A stretch of DNA of 64,000 nucleotides from Akkermansia sp. (lineage in GTDB: Bacteria > Verrucomicrobiota > Verrucomicrobiia > Verrucomicrobiales > Akkermansiaceae): contig JAFZHC010000009.1 of assembly GCA_017555025.1 (NCBI GenBank), positions 62,001-126,000 on the forward strand. The letters are read 5' to 3'. A program made the position numbers and the translations under genes. This document shows, one piece after another, positions 8,323 through 18,200 of this stretch (position 1 is its first letter; the number at the start of each line of letters is the position of its first letter). The notes beneath the pieces are model-generated. The model saw nothing but the letters and a program-made list of their open reading frames with translations, was not told where the DNA came from and searched no databases.

Positions 8323-9255
8323 TTATTGCAGAGGTTGCGGTGAGGAAGGTGTTTTTTGTTGTTGCTCAGTAGAGTTGTCTTGCAGTTCAGGCATGACGCT
8401 GAGGATGGACTGAGCGGCTTCCGGGGATGTTTTCTTAAGCAGGTCAATCATCCCGGGCGTTTTAAGTAAGGCCAGTCCCGTGAGCTGCATGGAGCAGTAT
8501 ATAAGGATAGCTGCTGTAATGTAATGCCTTACGCCGACTTTTCGTCGTTGCAGGGGGAGAGTAAAACTCTGTGCATCCCACATGGTAATACCCTTTTTGG
8601 TGAGGAGGTAATAGGAAAGCCCCATTGTTACCAACGCAAAGGGGAACAAGTAACACCCCATGCCAATGATATTGACCGAAAAGCTTCTGTAAAGGGCTCG
8701 GCGGAAAGTCATGGTTTGGTTAGGCGCAAACGTGCTCACGGTAATTCCCATAATAGCTTTTCCGGGAGTTGTGCCTCTTTTGTGGAGCAACAGGGCTTCA
8801 ATGAAAATCAGAGGAGCCCAGAAAAGCGGTAGAGGAATATTGGCAAAGGGAATCTGAAGCAGATAAACAATCCCGGCTGCAATGACGGAATATAACGCAC
8901 TATCAATGAGTCGAGCCATCAGACGCGTGCGCGGCAAGGGGAGGGTGATACTCCCCTCTGCAAAATCAGAGGGCGAGGCTTGTACCGTTACTTCAATGCT
9001 GATGGGGGGGGCACTTCCGGCTTCTGCCGTGGGCAGGGGAGATTGCTCTTCATTATCTTTACCCTTGCTCTGGTTTTTTAAATCCCCAAGGAAGTCGGAA
9101 AGTGCGGGCAATTCACGCAGGGGAACCCAAGTGCTGCATCCGGCGTGCCACCCCAAGGTATCCGGGGTGAGTTCTCCCATCTGCACGCGAGAGATGATAT
9201 CCGGAACTGTAGCGGGTCCCAGACGTTTTTTATCCTTAATCCAGTAGATGTCCAT
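8323..9255 (-). CDS. GYF_2 (DUF4339) plus RDD-domain membrane protein
   Basis: A 310-residue protein. Residues 1-58 form a GYF_2 domain (DIYWIKDKKRLGPATVPDI, then the GELTPDTLGWHAG and W-V-P-L cores), a small module thought to mediate protein interaction. A low-complexity linker follows. Residues about 105-235 form an RDD domain with several membrane segments (RLMARLIDSALY, TTPGKAIMGITV). A further hydrophobic segment and a Gln/Ser/Pro tail end the protein. The role of this architecture is unknown. It starts 12 nt after the permease stop and is followed 18 nt later by the acyltransferase, so the three genes likely share the promoter at 10931. Confidence 0.8.
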   Translation of the reverse strand: MDIYWIKDKKRLGPATVPDIISRVQMGELTPDTLGWHAGCSTWVPLRELPALSDFLGDLKNQSKGKDNEEQSPLPTAEAGSAPPISIEVTVQASPSDFAEGSITLPLPRTRLMARLIDSALYSVIAAGIVYLLQIPFANIPLPLFWAPLIFIEALLLHKRGTTPGKAIMGITVSTFAPNQTMTFRRALYRSFSVNIIGMGCYLFPFALVTMGLSYYLLTKKGITMWDAQSFTLPLQRRKVGVRHYITAAILIYCSMQLTGLALLKTPGMIDLLKKTSPEAAQSILSVMPELQDNSTEQQQKTPSSPQPLQ

Positions 9256-9267
9256 GAATGATTAGAA

Positions 9268-10920
9268 TCAGTTGGAACGCAGAGCTTTAGCGGGATCCTG
9301 ACGCGATACGAGGAAGGCCGGTACGATGGAGGCAATCACCACCATGACGAACGCCATGAATGCTTGCTTACCAAAGACTACCGGGTCATATTCTGCCGGA
9401 ATGGTGATTCCATGAGCCTCCATGGGGAAGGGATCCATACCAATGCTGGCCAGAGCAGCCTGAATTTCGAAGCGATAGTAGAGAACAAGCAGCGCAAGAA
9501 TAATACCCAGAATAGCACCCAGGAACCCGATAATCACACCCTGCCACGCAAAGATACCCATAATCTTACCGGGTGTAGCACCGAGGGCTTGTAGTACGGC
9601 TATTTCACGCTTACGTTGTATGGACATGGTGAACATGACAGCCATGATACAGAAGCTGGCAATCAAATTGATGGCAGAGAGAACGAAGTTCATCATAATT
9701 CGCTCGTTAGCAATAAGCTTATGCCATTGCTCAAAGGTTTTCGTCCACGGGGAGATAAACCAATGAGCTCCCAGCGGCAGTTCTTCTGTAGATGCCGTGT
9801 TATCCGGAAGCAATTGGTTCATTTCAGCTTCGACATTTCCCGGTTCATGTGCATTCTGCAAGCGCACGCAAATACCCATGACATTGCCGGCATTTTCATT
9901 TGAATAGCCTACCACCTCCTGAGCAATGGAAAGCGGCATGTAGACATTGGGGCCGTCCATGTTTTCCGGAGCCTGATATATACCGACAACCCTCAAATCT
10001 ACCGGCATAACCATTTCATTGATACTCTTAACTGCCTTGCCGTCTTCTTTATCTCTGTCAAGGGAGGCTATCTCAGTAGCTGTGTTTTGCCAACTCTGCT
10101 TTTCTTCCGCTGAAAAAGGAACACCGCCTGCGTGGCTGACTGCCAGACTATAAAGGGTATTGCAGGCCTCAATTTCGCTTTTTCTCATCTTATCCGCAGG
10201 GAAACTTCGAATCAATGAGATGACGTTTTCCAGTTTCTCCTGGGGAATCAATTCACCACCGTTAGCCGGTGTCGTTTCATCGAAAATATGGGAGATGCTC
10301 TCCATGAAAGCGTTGTTGCTCTGGGTGACGAGCGGGTTTTGAATCATGGCGTAAATTGCCGCGACTTCATCGATGCTGCCCACCGGGGTAAGGTGAAGCT
10401 CATCACCAAGGGAGAGCCCGAGAGATGTAGCTGTTTTTCGGGAAATGACGCATTCCTGATCGAAGCCTTCGCCGAAATCAAATGTGCCCTCTTTCAGCAT
10501 AGGGAGCAGGGGGGCCAACTGGGCATTGTTATGCGGCTGAAGTGCAGAGAATTGAACCATGATGCGACCTGCTTCGCTTTGTGCAAAGGCCTGCCCCTCC
10601 AGCTGGGGGTATGCGCTGGCTACATTCGGCAAAGCCTGCAATTGTTCCACCAACTGCTCCCAATCGCAACGTTCCTGACTGAGTGCAATGCGCTTCATGC
10701 CGTCGGATTGAGCCAGCACATAGTGCGGAGTGAATGCCAGAACTCGCTCCTCCATCTCCTTCTGCAGACCGCCCATCACCGACAGCACAACAATGAGTAC
10801 CATGACACCCAGCGCTACACCAACAAGGCATATCAGCGTTATGATGGAAAAAAGCGTGCGCAGAGGGTTCAGGTATCGGAGAGCCAGCATCAGGCTCAGA
10901 TTGCGTCTCAGAATTTTCAT
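9268..10920 (-). CDS. LolC/LolE-type lipoprotein-releasing ABC transporter permease
   Basis: An inner-membrane permease of the FtsX/MacB fold that, with a LolD ATPase, extracts lipoproteins for transfer to the outer membrane. It has one N-terminal membrane segment (LFSIITLICLVGVALGVMVL), a large periplasmic domain, and three C-terminal segments starting at MNFVLSAINLIASFCIMAVM with the cytoplasmic QRKREIAVLQALGATPGKIM coupling helix. At 550 residues it exceeds the usual 400-415 because of extra periplasmic sequence around residues 185-315. No LolD gene is adjacent. The GTG at 10929 was rejected as start because the -10 box ends 10 nt before the ATG at 10920. Confidence 0.85.
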   Translation of the reverse strand: MKILRRNLSLMLALRYLNPLRTLFSIITLICLVGVALGVMVLIVVLSVMGGLQKEMEERVLAFTPHYVLAQSDGMKRIALSQERCDWEQLVEQLQALPNVASAYPQLEGQAFAQSEAGRIMVQFSALQPHNNAQLAPLLPMLKEGTFDFGEGFDQECVISRKTATSLGLSLGDELHLTPVGSIDEVAAIYAMIQNPLVTQSNNAFMESISHIFDETTPANGGELIPQEKLENVISLIRSFPADKMRKSEIEACNTLYSLAVSHAGGVPFSAEEKQSWQNTATEIASLDRDKEDGKAVKSINEMVMPVDLRVVGIYQAPENMDGPNVYMPLSIAQEVVGYSNENAGNVMGICVRLQNAHEPGNVEAEMNQLLPDNTASTEELPLGAHWFISPWTKTFEQWHKLIANERIMMNFVLSAINLIASFCIMAVMFTMSIQRKREIAVLQALGATPGKIMGIFAWQGVIIGFLGAILGIILALLVLYYRFEIQAALASIGMDPFPMEAHGITIPAEYDPVVFGKQAFMAFVMVVIASIVPAFLVSRQDPAKALRSN

Positions 10921-10930
10921 GCCGGGCACA

Positions 10931-10958
10931 GTATTACCTATCTTATCCTTTCTTGCAA
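10931..10958 (-). promoter_or_regulatory. Promoter of the LolC/E-RDD-acyltransferase group
   Basis: Minus-strand TTGCAA (10953-10958), 16-bp spacer, TAATAC (10931-10936). The ATG at 10920 is 10 nt downstream, so the leader is at most a few bases. Confidence 0.65.
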
Positions 10959-11000
10959 GTACAAATGCGCCATCTTGTCATTTACTGACGCATTAAACCC

Positions 11001-11029
11001 TTGCGCGGGTATGCGCGGACGTGTAAGAT
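11001..11029 (+). promoter_or_regulatory. Promoter of trxB (leaderless)
   Basis: TTGCGC (11001-11006), 17-bp spacer, TAAGAT (11024-11029). Transcription should start about at 11036-11037, the first base of the ATG. An earlier in-frame ATG at 11028 lies inside the -10 box and cannot be used by this transcript. Confidence 0.7.
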
Positions 11030-11036
11030 GACTGCA

Positions 11037-11969
11037 ATGGACGAAAAATTGATTATTATCGGAACGGGGCCTGCCGGTTACACGGCGGCCATATATGCAG
11101 CTCGTGCTGATCTTTCCCCCTTGGTGTTCACCGGCGAACAGCTTGGCGGTCAGCTGACCACGACAACGGAAGTTGAGAACTTCCCGGGGTTCCCTGAGGG
11201 TATCATGGGGCCTGATTTGATGTTCAACATGAGCCAGCAAGCAGAAAAGTTCGGTGCTCGCTATGCTTATGAGAACGTTATTTCCGTTACCCGTGAGGCT
11301 TGCTCTGATAAGTTCGTGGTAACTACCTCCGGTGGTGCATACAAGGCTGATGCCGTGATTGTTGCAACCGGTGCCAAGGCTAGATATCTGGGGATTGAGG
11401 GCGAGCAGGCTTTGATTGGCCATGGTCTGACAGCCTGTGCAACTTGCGATGGTGCGTTCTATCGCGATGTGCCTGTTTGCGTGGTTGGCGGTGGCGATAG
11501 TGCTTGCGAAGAGGCTACTTTCCTTACTCGCTTTGCCAGCAAGGTATACCTGATTCACCGTCGTGACCAGTTGCGTGCCAGTAAGGCCATGCAGCAGCGC
11601 GTGCTCTCCAATCCCAAGATTGAGCCCGTGTGGAACAGCACCATCGCCGCATACAGCACAGATGAGAGCGGTGAGCTTAACGCTGTCACGCTGAAGGATA
11701 CCGTGACCGGTGAGGAGCGTCCTCTCGAGGTGAAATGTGTATTCATGGCAATTGGCCACTCCCCGAACAGCAAGTTCCTTGGTGACCTTGTTGATGTGGA
11801 CGATGCCGGTTTCATTATTCGTACCAACGGTGGTACAGCAACCAAGACCCCCGGTTTGTTTGCTGCCGGTGATGTTGCTGACCCCGTCTATCGTCAGGCT
11901 GTATCTGCCGCCGGTATGGGCTGCTGGGCCGCTATAGAGGCTGAGCGCTATCTGCTGGCTCGCGAGTAA
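11037..11969 (+). CDS. trxB: Thioredoxin reductase
   Basis: An NADPH- and FAD-dependent disulfide reductase that keeps thioredoxin reduced. The FAD-binding IIGTGPAGYTAAIYAARA begins at residue 5, the redox-active CATC motif follows in the middle, the NADPH site GGGDSACEEATFL comes after it, and the C-terminal FAD motif is TKTPGLFAAGDVAD. The product is 310 residues, the normal size. The start follows from the promoter immediately upstream. The Sel1 lipoprotein gene follows after 30 nt. No thioredoxin gene is in the window. Confidence 0.95.
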   Translation: MDEKLIIIGTGPAGYTAAIYAARADLSPLVFTGEQLGGQLTTTTEVENFPGFPEGIMGPDLMFNMSQQAEKFGARYAYENVISVTREACSDKFVVTTSGGAYKADAVIVATGAKARYLGIEGEQALIGHGLTACATCDGAFYRDVPVCVVGGGDSACEEATFLTRFASKVYLIHRRDQLRASKAMQQRVLSNPKIEPVWNSTIAAYSTDESGELNAVTLKDTVTGEERPLEVKCVFMAIGHSPNSKFLGDLVDVDDAGFIIRTNGGTATKTPGLFAAGDVADPVYRQAVSAAGMGCWAAIEAERYLLARE

Positions 11970-11999
11970 CAATCTTTCCCACCTGAATGTTCTGAAATC

Positions 12000-12638
12000 A
12001 TGAAAAAGAGCTTCTTCCTGATAACCGCTGCGGTGCTTGTATGGTGTGGCCTCTCCTCCTGCAACACGCCGGAGAGTTTGTACGCCAGCGGCAAAGTTTT
12101 CTACGATGCCGGTGATTATGCTCAGGCTATACCGCTTTACCGAGATGCCGCTCTCGGTGGAGTTGCAGAAGCTCAGCTTGCATTGGGCAAGTGCTATGAT
12201 TTCGGACGCGGGGTGGAAAGCAATCCGGCTGAGGCCGTTCGGTGGTATACTCTTGCTGCTACTGCCGGTAATGCCGATGCTCAAGATAATCTTGCCACTT
12301 GTTACGCCCTTGGCTACGGTGTGGAGAAAAACCTGGAAAAGGCTTTCTCATGGTATTCACAAGCAGCAGCTCAGGGCAATGCTTTCGCTTATAACAATCT
12401 GGGCCTTTGCTACAGAAATGGAGAAGGCGTAGCTGTTGATCATGTTAAGGCTTCCGACTGTTTTTATCAGGCTTCCATACGTGGCAATGCTAACGGTCAG
12501 TATAACCTAGGGCGCAGTTATTACCATGGCTTAGGGGTTCCTGTAGACCATGAGCAGGCTCGACTCTGGATTGGTCGCGCTGCGGCTCAGGGGCATCAGA
12601 ACGCAGCCGCTTTCATGAAAGACAACGATTGGCAATAA
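12000..12638 (+). CDS. Sel1-repeat lipoprotein
   Basis: A 212-residue protein with an N-terminal signal and lipobox LSSC (lipidated Cys about residue 21), followed by about four tandem Sel1 repeats of roughly 36 residues each (AQLALGKCYDFGRGVESN, AQDNLATCYALGYGVEKN, AYNNLGLCYRNGEGVAVD, GQYNLGRSYYHGLGVPVD). Sel1 repeats are helical scaffolds for protein contacts, so it is probably a membrane-tethered adaptor; the partner is unknown. It starts 30 nt after trxB and is ended by the hairpin at 12655. Confidence 0.85.
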   Translation: MKKSFFLITAAVLVWCGLSSCNTPESLYASGKVFYDAGDYAQAIPLYRDAALGGVAEAQLALGKCYDFGRGVESNPAEAVRWYTLAATAGNADAQDNLATCYALGYGVEKNLEKAFSWYSQAAAQGNAFAYNNLGLCYRNGEGVAVDHVKASDCFYQASIRGNANGQYNLGRSYYHGLGVPVDHEQARLWIGRAAAQGHQNAAAFMKDNDWQ

Positions 12639-12654
12639 CTCCTTTGTCCGCTTT

Positions 12655-12687
12655 AAGGCCGCGCCATTTGCTTGGCGCGGCTTTATT
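12655..12687 (+). terminator. Rho-independent terminator after the Sel1 lipoprotein gene
   Basis: Perfect 9-bp stem GCCGCGCCA / TGGCGCGGC with a 6-nt loop, followed by TTTATT. It lies 19 nt after the stop and 27 nt before the next start codon. Confidence 0.85.
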
Positions 12688-12708
12688 ATCACCTCTTAAT
12701 CCCTTATA

Positions 12709-13974
12709 ATGAATACTACTTCTTCTGCGCGAAGCCCTTGGGGGGCGTTCTGGAGCCTTTGTGTTATTCAGTCTATGAACTCCCTCAATGAAAAAGGGGT
12801 TCAGTTTATGCTGATTGCTCTGGGTATTTGGATGGCCAAAACGCTCCAGTATCCGCTTTCTATCCTGATAGTGCTCCCCTTTGTACTTTTTTCACCTCTG
12901 GCCGGCTGGCTTGCTGACCGCTATTGCAAGACTCGCCTGCTGCAGTCCATGGTACTATTACAGGTGTTTGTATTGGCCGGTATGACGCTGGGCTTGTTTG
13001 TGCATAGCCTCGCCCTTACAGTAGGCTTTTTTACTGTATTTTGCGTGCAGGCAATGTTTTTCAGCCCGGCGAAAAAGGGACTCGTAAAGGATATCGTCGG
13101 TTCAGAGAATATTGGGTTTGCCAGCGGCATCCTTGAAATTACGTCTATGCTGGCACTTCTGCTGGGGCAGATTGGTGCCTTGTTCATCGTGTACAGCTTG
13201 CTGAAGAAGTGGGGACCTGCTGCCGGGTGGGATGCCGCTGCATGGCCTTGTGCCGTTTGCATGTGTGGTGCAGTGCTGGTCTTCATTCTCAGTTTGTTCA
13301 TTCCTCGCTTTAAGCCGGAGGGCAGTCGCCCGTTTAAATGGAGTCTGCTGTGGGAGCATTTTGTGCAATTGCGTATGTTATGGCGTGTACCTGTGCTGAG
13401 AACTAGTGAAATAGGTATCGGTTATTTCTGGTTTATTGCCGGTACGATGATGTTGATTGCCCTTCAGATGGCAGCAGAGGCTAATCCCGTGGCTTCAACT
13501 ACGGACTTTATGCAGGTGTTAGGTCAGCAGAAAGATTCAGCCTTGCTGATTGCTTGGATAAGTGGCGGCTCCATTCTCGGTGGCGTGCTGGCATCTGTCA
13601 TATGTGCTCGGAAAATCCGCACTTGGGTTGCAACGGCCGGCGGTATCGGCATGACTATCGGCTGCTTTTTGCTCGCTGTGCTGCCCTATGGTACTCCTTG
13701 CTTTTTCCTCACTCTTTCTCTGACCGGTTTTATGGCGGCCGGCTTCCTGGTGCCCCTTAATGCCTTGCTGCAGGATAAAGCAGATAATGACAAACGAGGC
13801 GATGTTATTGCCGCCGGTAATCTGGTGGACTGTTTTCTGGGTATCATGTCGGTAGCGGTGCAGGCCGGAATGAGTGAAATCGGTCTTTCCACACAGACCC
13901 AGTGCGGGGTATTGGCTATTACCAGCGCGGCAGTAGCCGTGTATATTTATCGCCATACGCGTCACCTGTCATAA
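12709..13974 (+). CDS. MFS transporter, LplT-like
   Basis: A 421-residue major facilitator protein with about 12 hydrophobic segments. The loop LAGWLADRYCKTRLLQ is the MFS motif A, and MFFSPAKKGLVKDIVG then NIGFASGILEITSML match the lysophospholipid flippase LplT group closely. LplT usually works with an acyltransferase/acyl-ACP synthetase (Aas); none is adjacent, so lysophospholipid import is an inference. The start codon overlaps a TATAAT sequence (12705-12710), which may be coincidence; if that is a -10 box the true start would be a later Met. The gene lies directly behind a terminator. Confidence 0.8.
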   Translation: MNTTSSARSPWGAFWSLCVIQSMNSLNEKGVQFMLIALGIWMAKTLQYPLSILIVLPFVLFSPLAGWLADRYCKTRLLQSMVLLQVFVLAGMTLGLFVHSLALTVGFFTVFCVQAMFFSPAKKGLVKDIVGSENIGFASGILEITSMLALLLGQIGALFIVYSLLKKWGPAAGWDAAAWPCAVCMCGAVLVFILSLFIPRFKPEGSRPFKWSLLWEHFVQLRMLWRVPVLRTSEIGIGYFWFIAGTMMLIALQMAAEANPVASTTDFMQVLGQQKDSALLIAWISGGSILGGVLASVICARKIRTWVATAGGIGMTIGCFLLAVLPYGTPCFFLTLSLTGFMAAGFLVPLNALLQDKADNDKRGDVIAAGNLVDCFLGIMSVAVQAGMSEIGLSTQTQCGVLAITSAAVAVYIYRHTRHLS

Positions 13975-13981
13975 TCCGTAC

Positions 13982-14010
13982 TTGCTACCTCTTACCAAAT
14001 CTGATAGAAT
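13982..14010 (+). promoter_or_regulatory. Promoter of the TolC-like lipoprotein gene
   Basis: TTGCTA (13982-13987), 17-bp spacer, TAGAAT (14005-14010), with the GTG start 9 nt further on. The leader should be 2-3 nt. The position supports GTG at 14020 as the start. Confidence 0.7.
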
Positions 14011-14019
14011 TCAGCCAAC

Positions 14020-15246
14020 GTGAAACGCACTCTGACAGTTACAATCGCTCTGCTGGCTCTGGCATCCTGTAGTGTTGAACAGCGCTTAGCCGAAACCGCC
14101 GCCGAAGTGGAGCAATTGTTTGCTGAAGCCCGCGCGTGGGAGCAGTTACCATTGCGTACAATATCGTGGCACCAGGCCATCTCGATGATTTATAATAACA
14201 ATCACGAGCTCAAGAAGATAGACTTGAATATCGAACGCTGTGAGCGCGATGGCCTGAGCATATATACGGACATGATTCCCGGTGTGTCGTACTATGGTTA
14301 TCTTACCAAATCTATCAACGATTTGGCAAAGCAGTACAGCACGGACGATATTACATCCAACATTAACGTTACGTTCAATCTACCGACGATTACGAACATC
14401 CCGTACCGTGTGTATGCCGCTCATGCCAGCACTTTTGCTGCAATTAAGTCCCGCGAAGCCAAAGAACGAGAGCTGATGTCAAAGCTCTATATGAATGCAC
14501 GTAAGCGTGAATTGACGGTGCGCTTGCGTGAGCTGGAGGCAAGTGCACCTGATGTTAAAGAGCAGGATCGCATGCTCGCCGTCAGCAAGCAGAGAACGGA
14601 AGATGCTGCATTCTGGAAAACAATGTCTGAACTACTCGGGGATAGTACTGCTCGCTGGCAGATTTTACCTGAGTCGCTGCCGCGGGTTAAGTGGTCGTAT
14701 TATGAGAAGAAACTCTCAACTCTCGATACCTTGACTGTTTATCGTTTTGCCATTCAGCTGGAGCAGGCTCGCATGTCTCAGTATAATGTAGCCATTCAGT
14801 ATCTTCCCACCATCAATTCCAATATATACAGCCCTTCGCTGTTTTCCTCTACGGGTGGTACTTATCAAGGCACTTTCCTTGATGGTGAACAGACAAAACT
14901 TAATCTGAATGTCAGCTACACGCTCGATACCAAGCTCAGCAACTGGAATAGTTATCAGGATAGCAAGGCTAAGTATGAGATGGCCCAGCGTGAGGTGTCT
15001 GTGGCCGTAATGGATCATAAACAGAAACTCATGCAGCTGCAGCAGAGTGTGCATGACTATAACAGCTGGCGAAGTTACATGCACAAGCGTCTCGACTACA
15101 CGCAGCAGATGCCGGTTAGCACGGCTGATGAGCATATCAGCCGCGACAAGGCCATATTCGACATGAAAAAGGAATTGATTTCGCAGGAGATTGCTTCTGT
15201 TGAATCAGAGGCGGCTGTGGTCCTTGAATACGGTTTACCCGAGTAA
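14020..15246 (+). CDS. TolC-like outer-membrane efflux lipoprotein
   Basis: A 408-residue protein starting at GTG, with a lipoprotein signal ending in LASC. The body is dominated by long amphipathic helices (coiled-coil-like segments about residues 20-60, 130-190 and 300-390) separated by beta-strand-like stretches, and it contains the ISMIYNNNHELKKIDLNIE pattern typical of outer-membrane efflux (OEP) proteins. It is about 60 residues shorter than many TolC homologues and appears to have weak second-repeat conservation. No membrane-fusion protein or pump lies beside it, so its partner is elsewhere. The adjacent upstream gene is an LplT-like carrier on the same strand. Confidence 0.7.
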   Translation: MKRTLTVTIALLALASCSVEQRLAETAAEVEQLFAEARAWEQLPLRTISWHQAISMIYNNNHELKKIDLNIERCERDGLSIYTDMIPGVSYYGYLTKSINDLAKQYSTDDITSNINVTFNLPTITNIPYRVYAAHASTFAAIKSREAKERELMSKLYMNARKRELTVRLRELEASAPDVKEQDRMLAVSKQRTEDAAFWKTMSELLGDSTARWQILPESLPRVKWSYYEKKLSTLDTLTVYRFAIQLEQARMSQYNVAIQYLPTINSNIYSPSLFSSTGGTYQGTFLDGEQTKLNLNVSYTLDTKLSNWNSYQDSKAKYEMAQREVSVAVMDHKQKLMQLQQSVHDYNSWRSYMHKRLDYTQQMPVSTADEHISRDKAIFDMKKELISQEIASVESEAAVVLEYGLPE

Positions 15247-15260
15247 AAAAACTTTGTTTT
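15247..15260. other. Short convergent gap with an A/T hairpin
   Basis: Between the two facing stop codons lies AAAAAAC-TTT-GTTTTTT, a symmetric 7-bp A/T hairpin with T-runs on both strands. It could act as a weak bidirectional terminator. Confidence 0.4.
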
Positions 15261-18200
15261 TTAGTTCTTTTTCTTCTTTGCGCGGGGCGCCGGTTGCTCT
15301 GTTGCGGCGGAGCTGCTGACTGAGGGTAAATCCCCTTGCAGTCTGCGGTCTAAACCGAATTTCCACTTCAGGTCATCAATCTCTCCGTAAATGAGGATGT
15401 CAATCATGAAGTCGGAGAGGAAAGTGATGGGAGAAAGCATGATGGTGGGAATGCTGGTAATTTTGGGCCAGATATTTCCCTTGAGGTACATCGATTCCAT
15501 ATCGATGTCCATCTTCATATCGACGTTGAGGTTATAACCTGTTGCTTTCATTTTGTAGGCTTTCAAATGCCCATTGGCAATAATGAAGTCCGCGTGAGCA
15601 TTCTGAAGGTCATAGGCAAATAGGTGGTTGTATCCGGGGATGTTTTTTGCCTGATTGCCAAAATTGCTGATGGCATCTCCTGTACTGGAGAAAACCGTGG
15701 CAATGTATCCGGTGCTATTTTCTGATTCTTCCTGATTTTTCGCAGCGGATTCAAACAACAGTAATTTCGATGGTAAATCCGATACCAGCGACCCCACCGG
15801 CTGGAATATGGTGAAACCCATCAAATCACCATTAACGATACTTGCAGAACCGTACGCTTGCACGTCGTTCACATCCGGAGTAGGTGAGCGGAAGCGTATA
15901 TGACCATTGCAGAGGGCTGAGCTGAATTTTGTTCCGTAAGAGGCGAGAATGCTCTTAAGATTCATGTTAGAGGCCGTCACATTGCCATCAAAGGCAGTAC
16001 GTTTACCGCTGAAATCAATCTTTACATCAGCGTTGAGTACACCCTCCCAACTCTCAGCATTCATTTTATCAAGCATCACATAATCGTCAGTTATCCTGAT
16101 AAACCCGCTGAAATTGGTCAAGGGAATCGTGGTGCCAAGGAATCTGAAGCCCGACTGTTCTGCTGCCTCAACTTTAATGAGGCCGCTCATGGCGCGTGTG
16201 CAATCGGAGTAAATCGGGAACACGCAGCTTTTCGTTTCTATCTTTGCAGGGTAGGGCAGTACCAGGTCAGCAAGGAAGTGCTGTAGCGGAGCGTAGTACA
16301 TGCCAATCGAGTAAGCCGGGTATACCACACCCGAAATGTTGACAAGCTCTACAAAGCTGTTCTCGACATCGATAATAACAGCCTCTCCCTTCATCCGGCT
16401 GGTGGCGTGGCGCTTTTGTACGGCGGCAAGCTGCTCGGAGCTCAGGCCTACATCACCCATTTTCTGGCGAGCAAACCAAGGCTTGTTATTATAGGTCATA
16501 TCAATGTTGCCAATGGTAATGGCACATTCATCCTTCACCGGGCGACCGTCGTGCACGACATCATATCTCACCTTACTGCGCACATAGCAAGTGGCGTGTT
16601 TTGCCATGGAGTAGGGATGTTTGCCCAAATCAGTACGCAATTTTTCATTCCCTTGCGCATCTTCTTCGATAACCGAGAGTAGATATTCCGTGTTGAAGAG
16701 TTCAACATTACAGAAGGAATCGACGCTAAGACCCTCCGAGTAATCGACCGTTACGTCGATGTCGGTTATAACATTACGACCTCCCGGGCCGAAATAAAAA
16801 TCGCGGATGATACCATGAGCCGTCTGAGAATCAATCAATCGGTCGACAATATCGGCTCTTATGGTATTGTTGCCCTTTACCTTGACTATTCCCTTGCTGT
16901 TACCATCAATTTTTCCGGTAAATAAATCACTACCATGAGTAACTTTAAGGTCGGCTGTATAGGCTGTGTCGCCTTGTTCAGTTGATGCTACGTGAACGTC
17001 TGCATTGATGCCGATGGGAATCTGCTGTCCCTTAAAGCCCTTAATTTTATACGGGGTTCTGACTAGTTCCGGAATGTTGACGGTAAACTGAGCGCTCTTC
17101 AGCTTCGACTCCGTTGCATCGTAGGCGACGTTACCCTTCAATAAGGATTTTTCAGGTAACTTAATATGGGGAATGTCTACTCCTAGGTAAGCAAGCAAGC
17201 CGGAGAACGAGGCCGGTGCAGCGTCCAACTCTAAATCCCGGAATGTGATATCGGAAAGATTCGACCAATCGATATTCATCGTCAGTCGATTATCCGTTGC
17301 TGACGTCGGGGTGTACATCAGCTGTACTTCGCGGGCAGATGTGCCCGTAACGCGGGTTTGTAAGCTGATTTTCCCCAGATGATTGTCATCATATTGAATG
17401 CCGTCTGCTGCAATAGCAAGATGTGCTTGTCCGAGTATTTCGTCGAGCTCGGCTGCCATTGGTGACAACTGCTCCAGCTGATTGATGCTGAGATGAGCAT
17501 TATCAATGCGCAATTTATCCTGAGCAATGCCTGTTGCAGCAATCTCCATGTTACCGGCTTCGATATCTACGTTTCCGTTGGTGTAGCGTATGCCTGTAAG
17601 ATTCAGGGTCAGTCCGGGAGCATTTACTGAAAAATCACCGTAGCTTGCATTGTCTGCAAGTGGCGCTTCGCGGGAAGTAAGATTGAGTTCCTGAATGGAT
17701 AAGATGTCGTCTTTCCAGCTGATTTCAGCTGCTTCGCCGGTTAAATTTAAACTATTGATAGCCAGATTGCCCGGGCCGGTAATGCCGGCCGCAGAAATAG
17801 CCAACTGAACTTTTTTTGCTTCCTCCGGTAATTTGTTGTGAGTTTGCTGCACCTCATCCAGAGCCAGACTTACAGTAGGTTCTGTGATTTCGTAATTTGC
17901 ATAGGCAAGGCGGTCCAGAGAAATTTGCAGTTTAGCGTTGTGGAGGTTGGGGGTGAAGTGCTGCCAATCTGTCTGTCCCGGCTCAAACAGAGGCGTTGTC
18001 AAATCAGCAGTACAGTTCAGCTTCAAGCGTTCACCAAGCTTTAACTCATCGGGTATAGTTAAGGGGGTGGAGGTGAACTCATTAACCAAAGCCAGAGTTT
18101 GTGAAACATTGACGTCAGCCGTCAGGAGGGCACTACCGATGCCCTTGTTGGCATTAGCTGCTAAAGAAATTTCGTTATCTTTAAACTGAACATGCAGGTT

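Noticed and set aside
10938..12284. Large minus-strand frame opposite trxB and Sel1
   Set aside because: It covers two well-recognised plus-strand genes and their promoter; its sequence has no sensible domain pattern.
12705..12710. TATAAT at the MFS start codon as a -10 box
   Set aside because: It overlaps the ATG, has no matching -35 and would require a downstream start; kept only as a caution.
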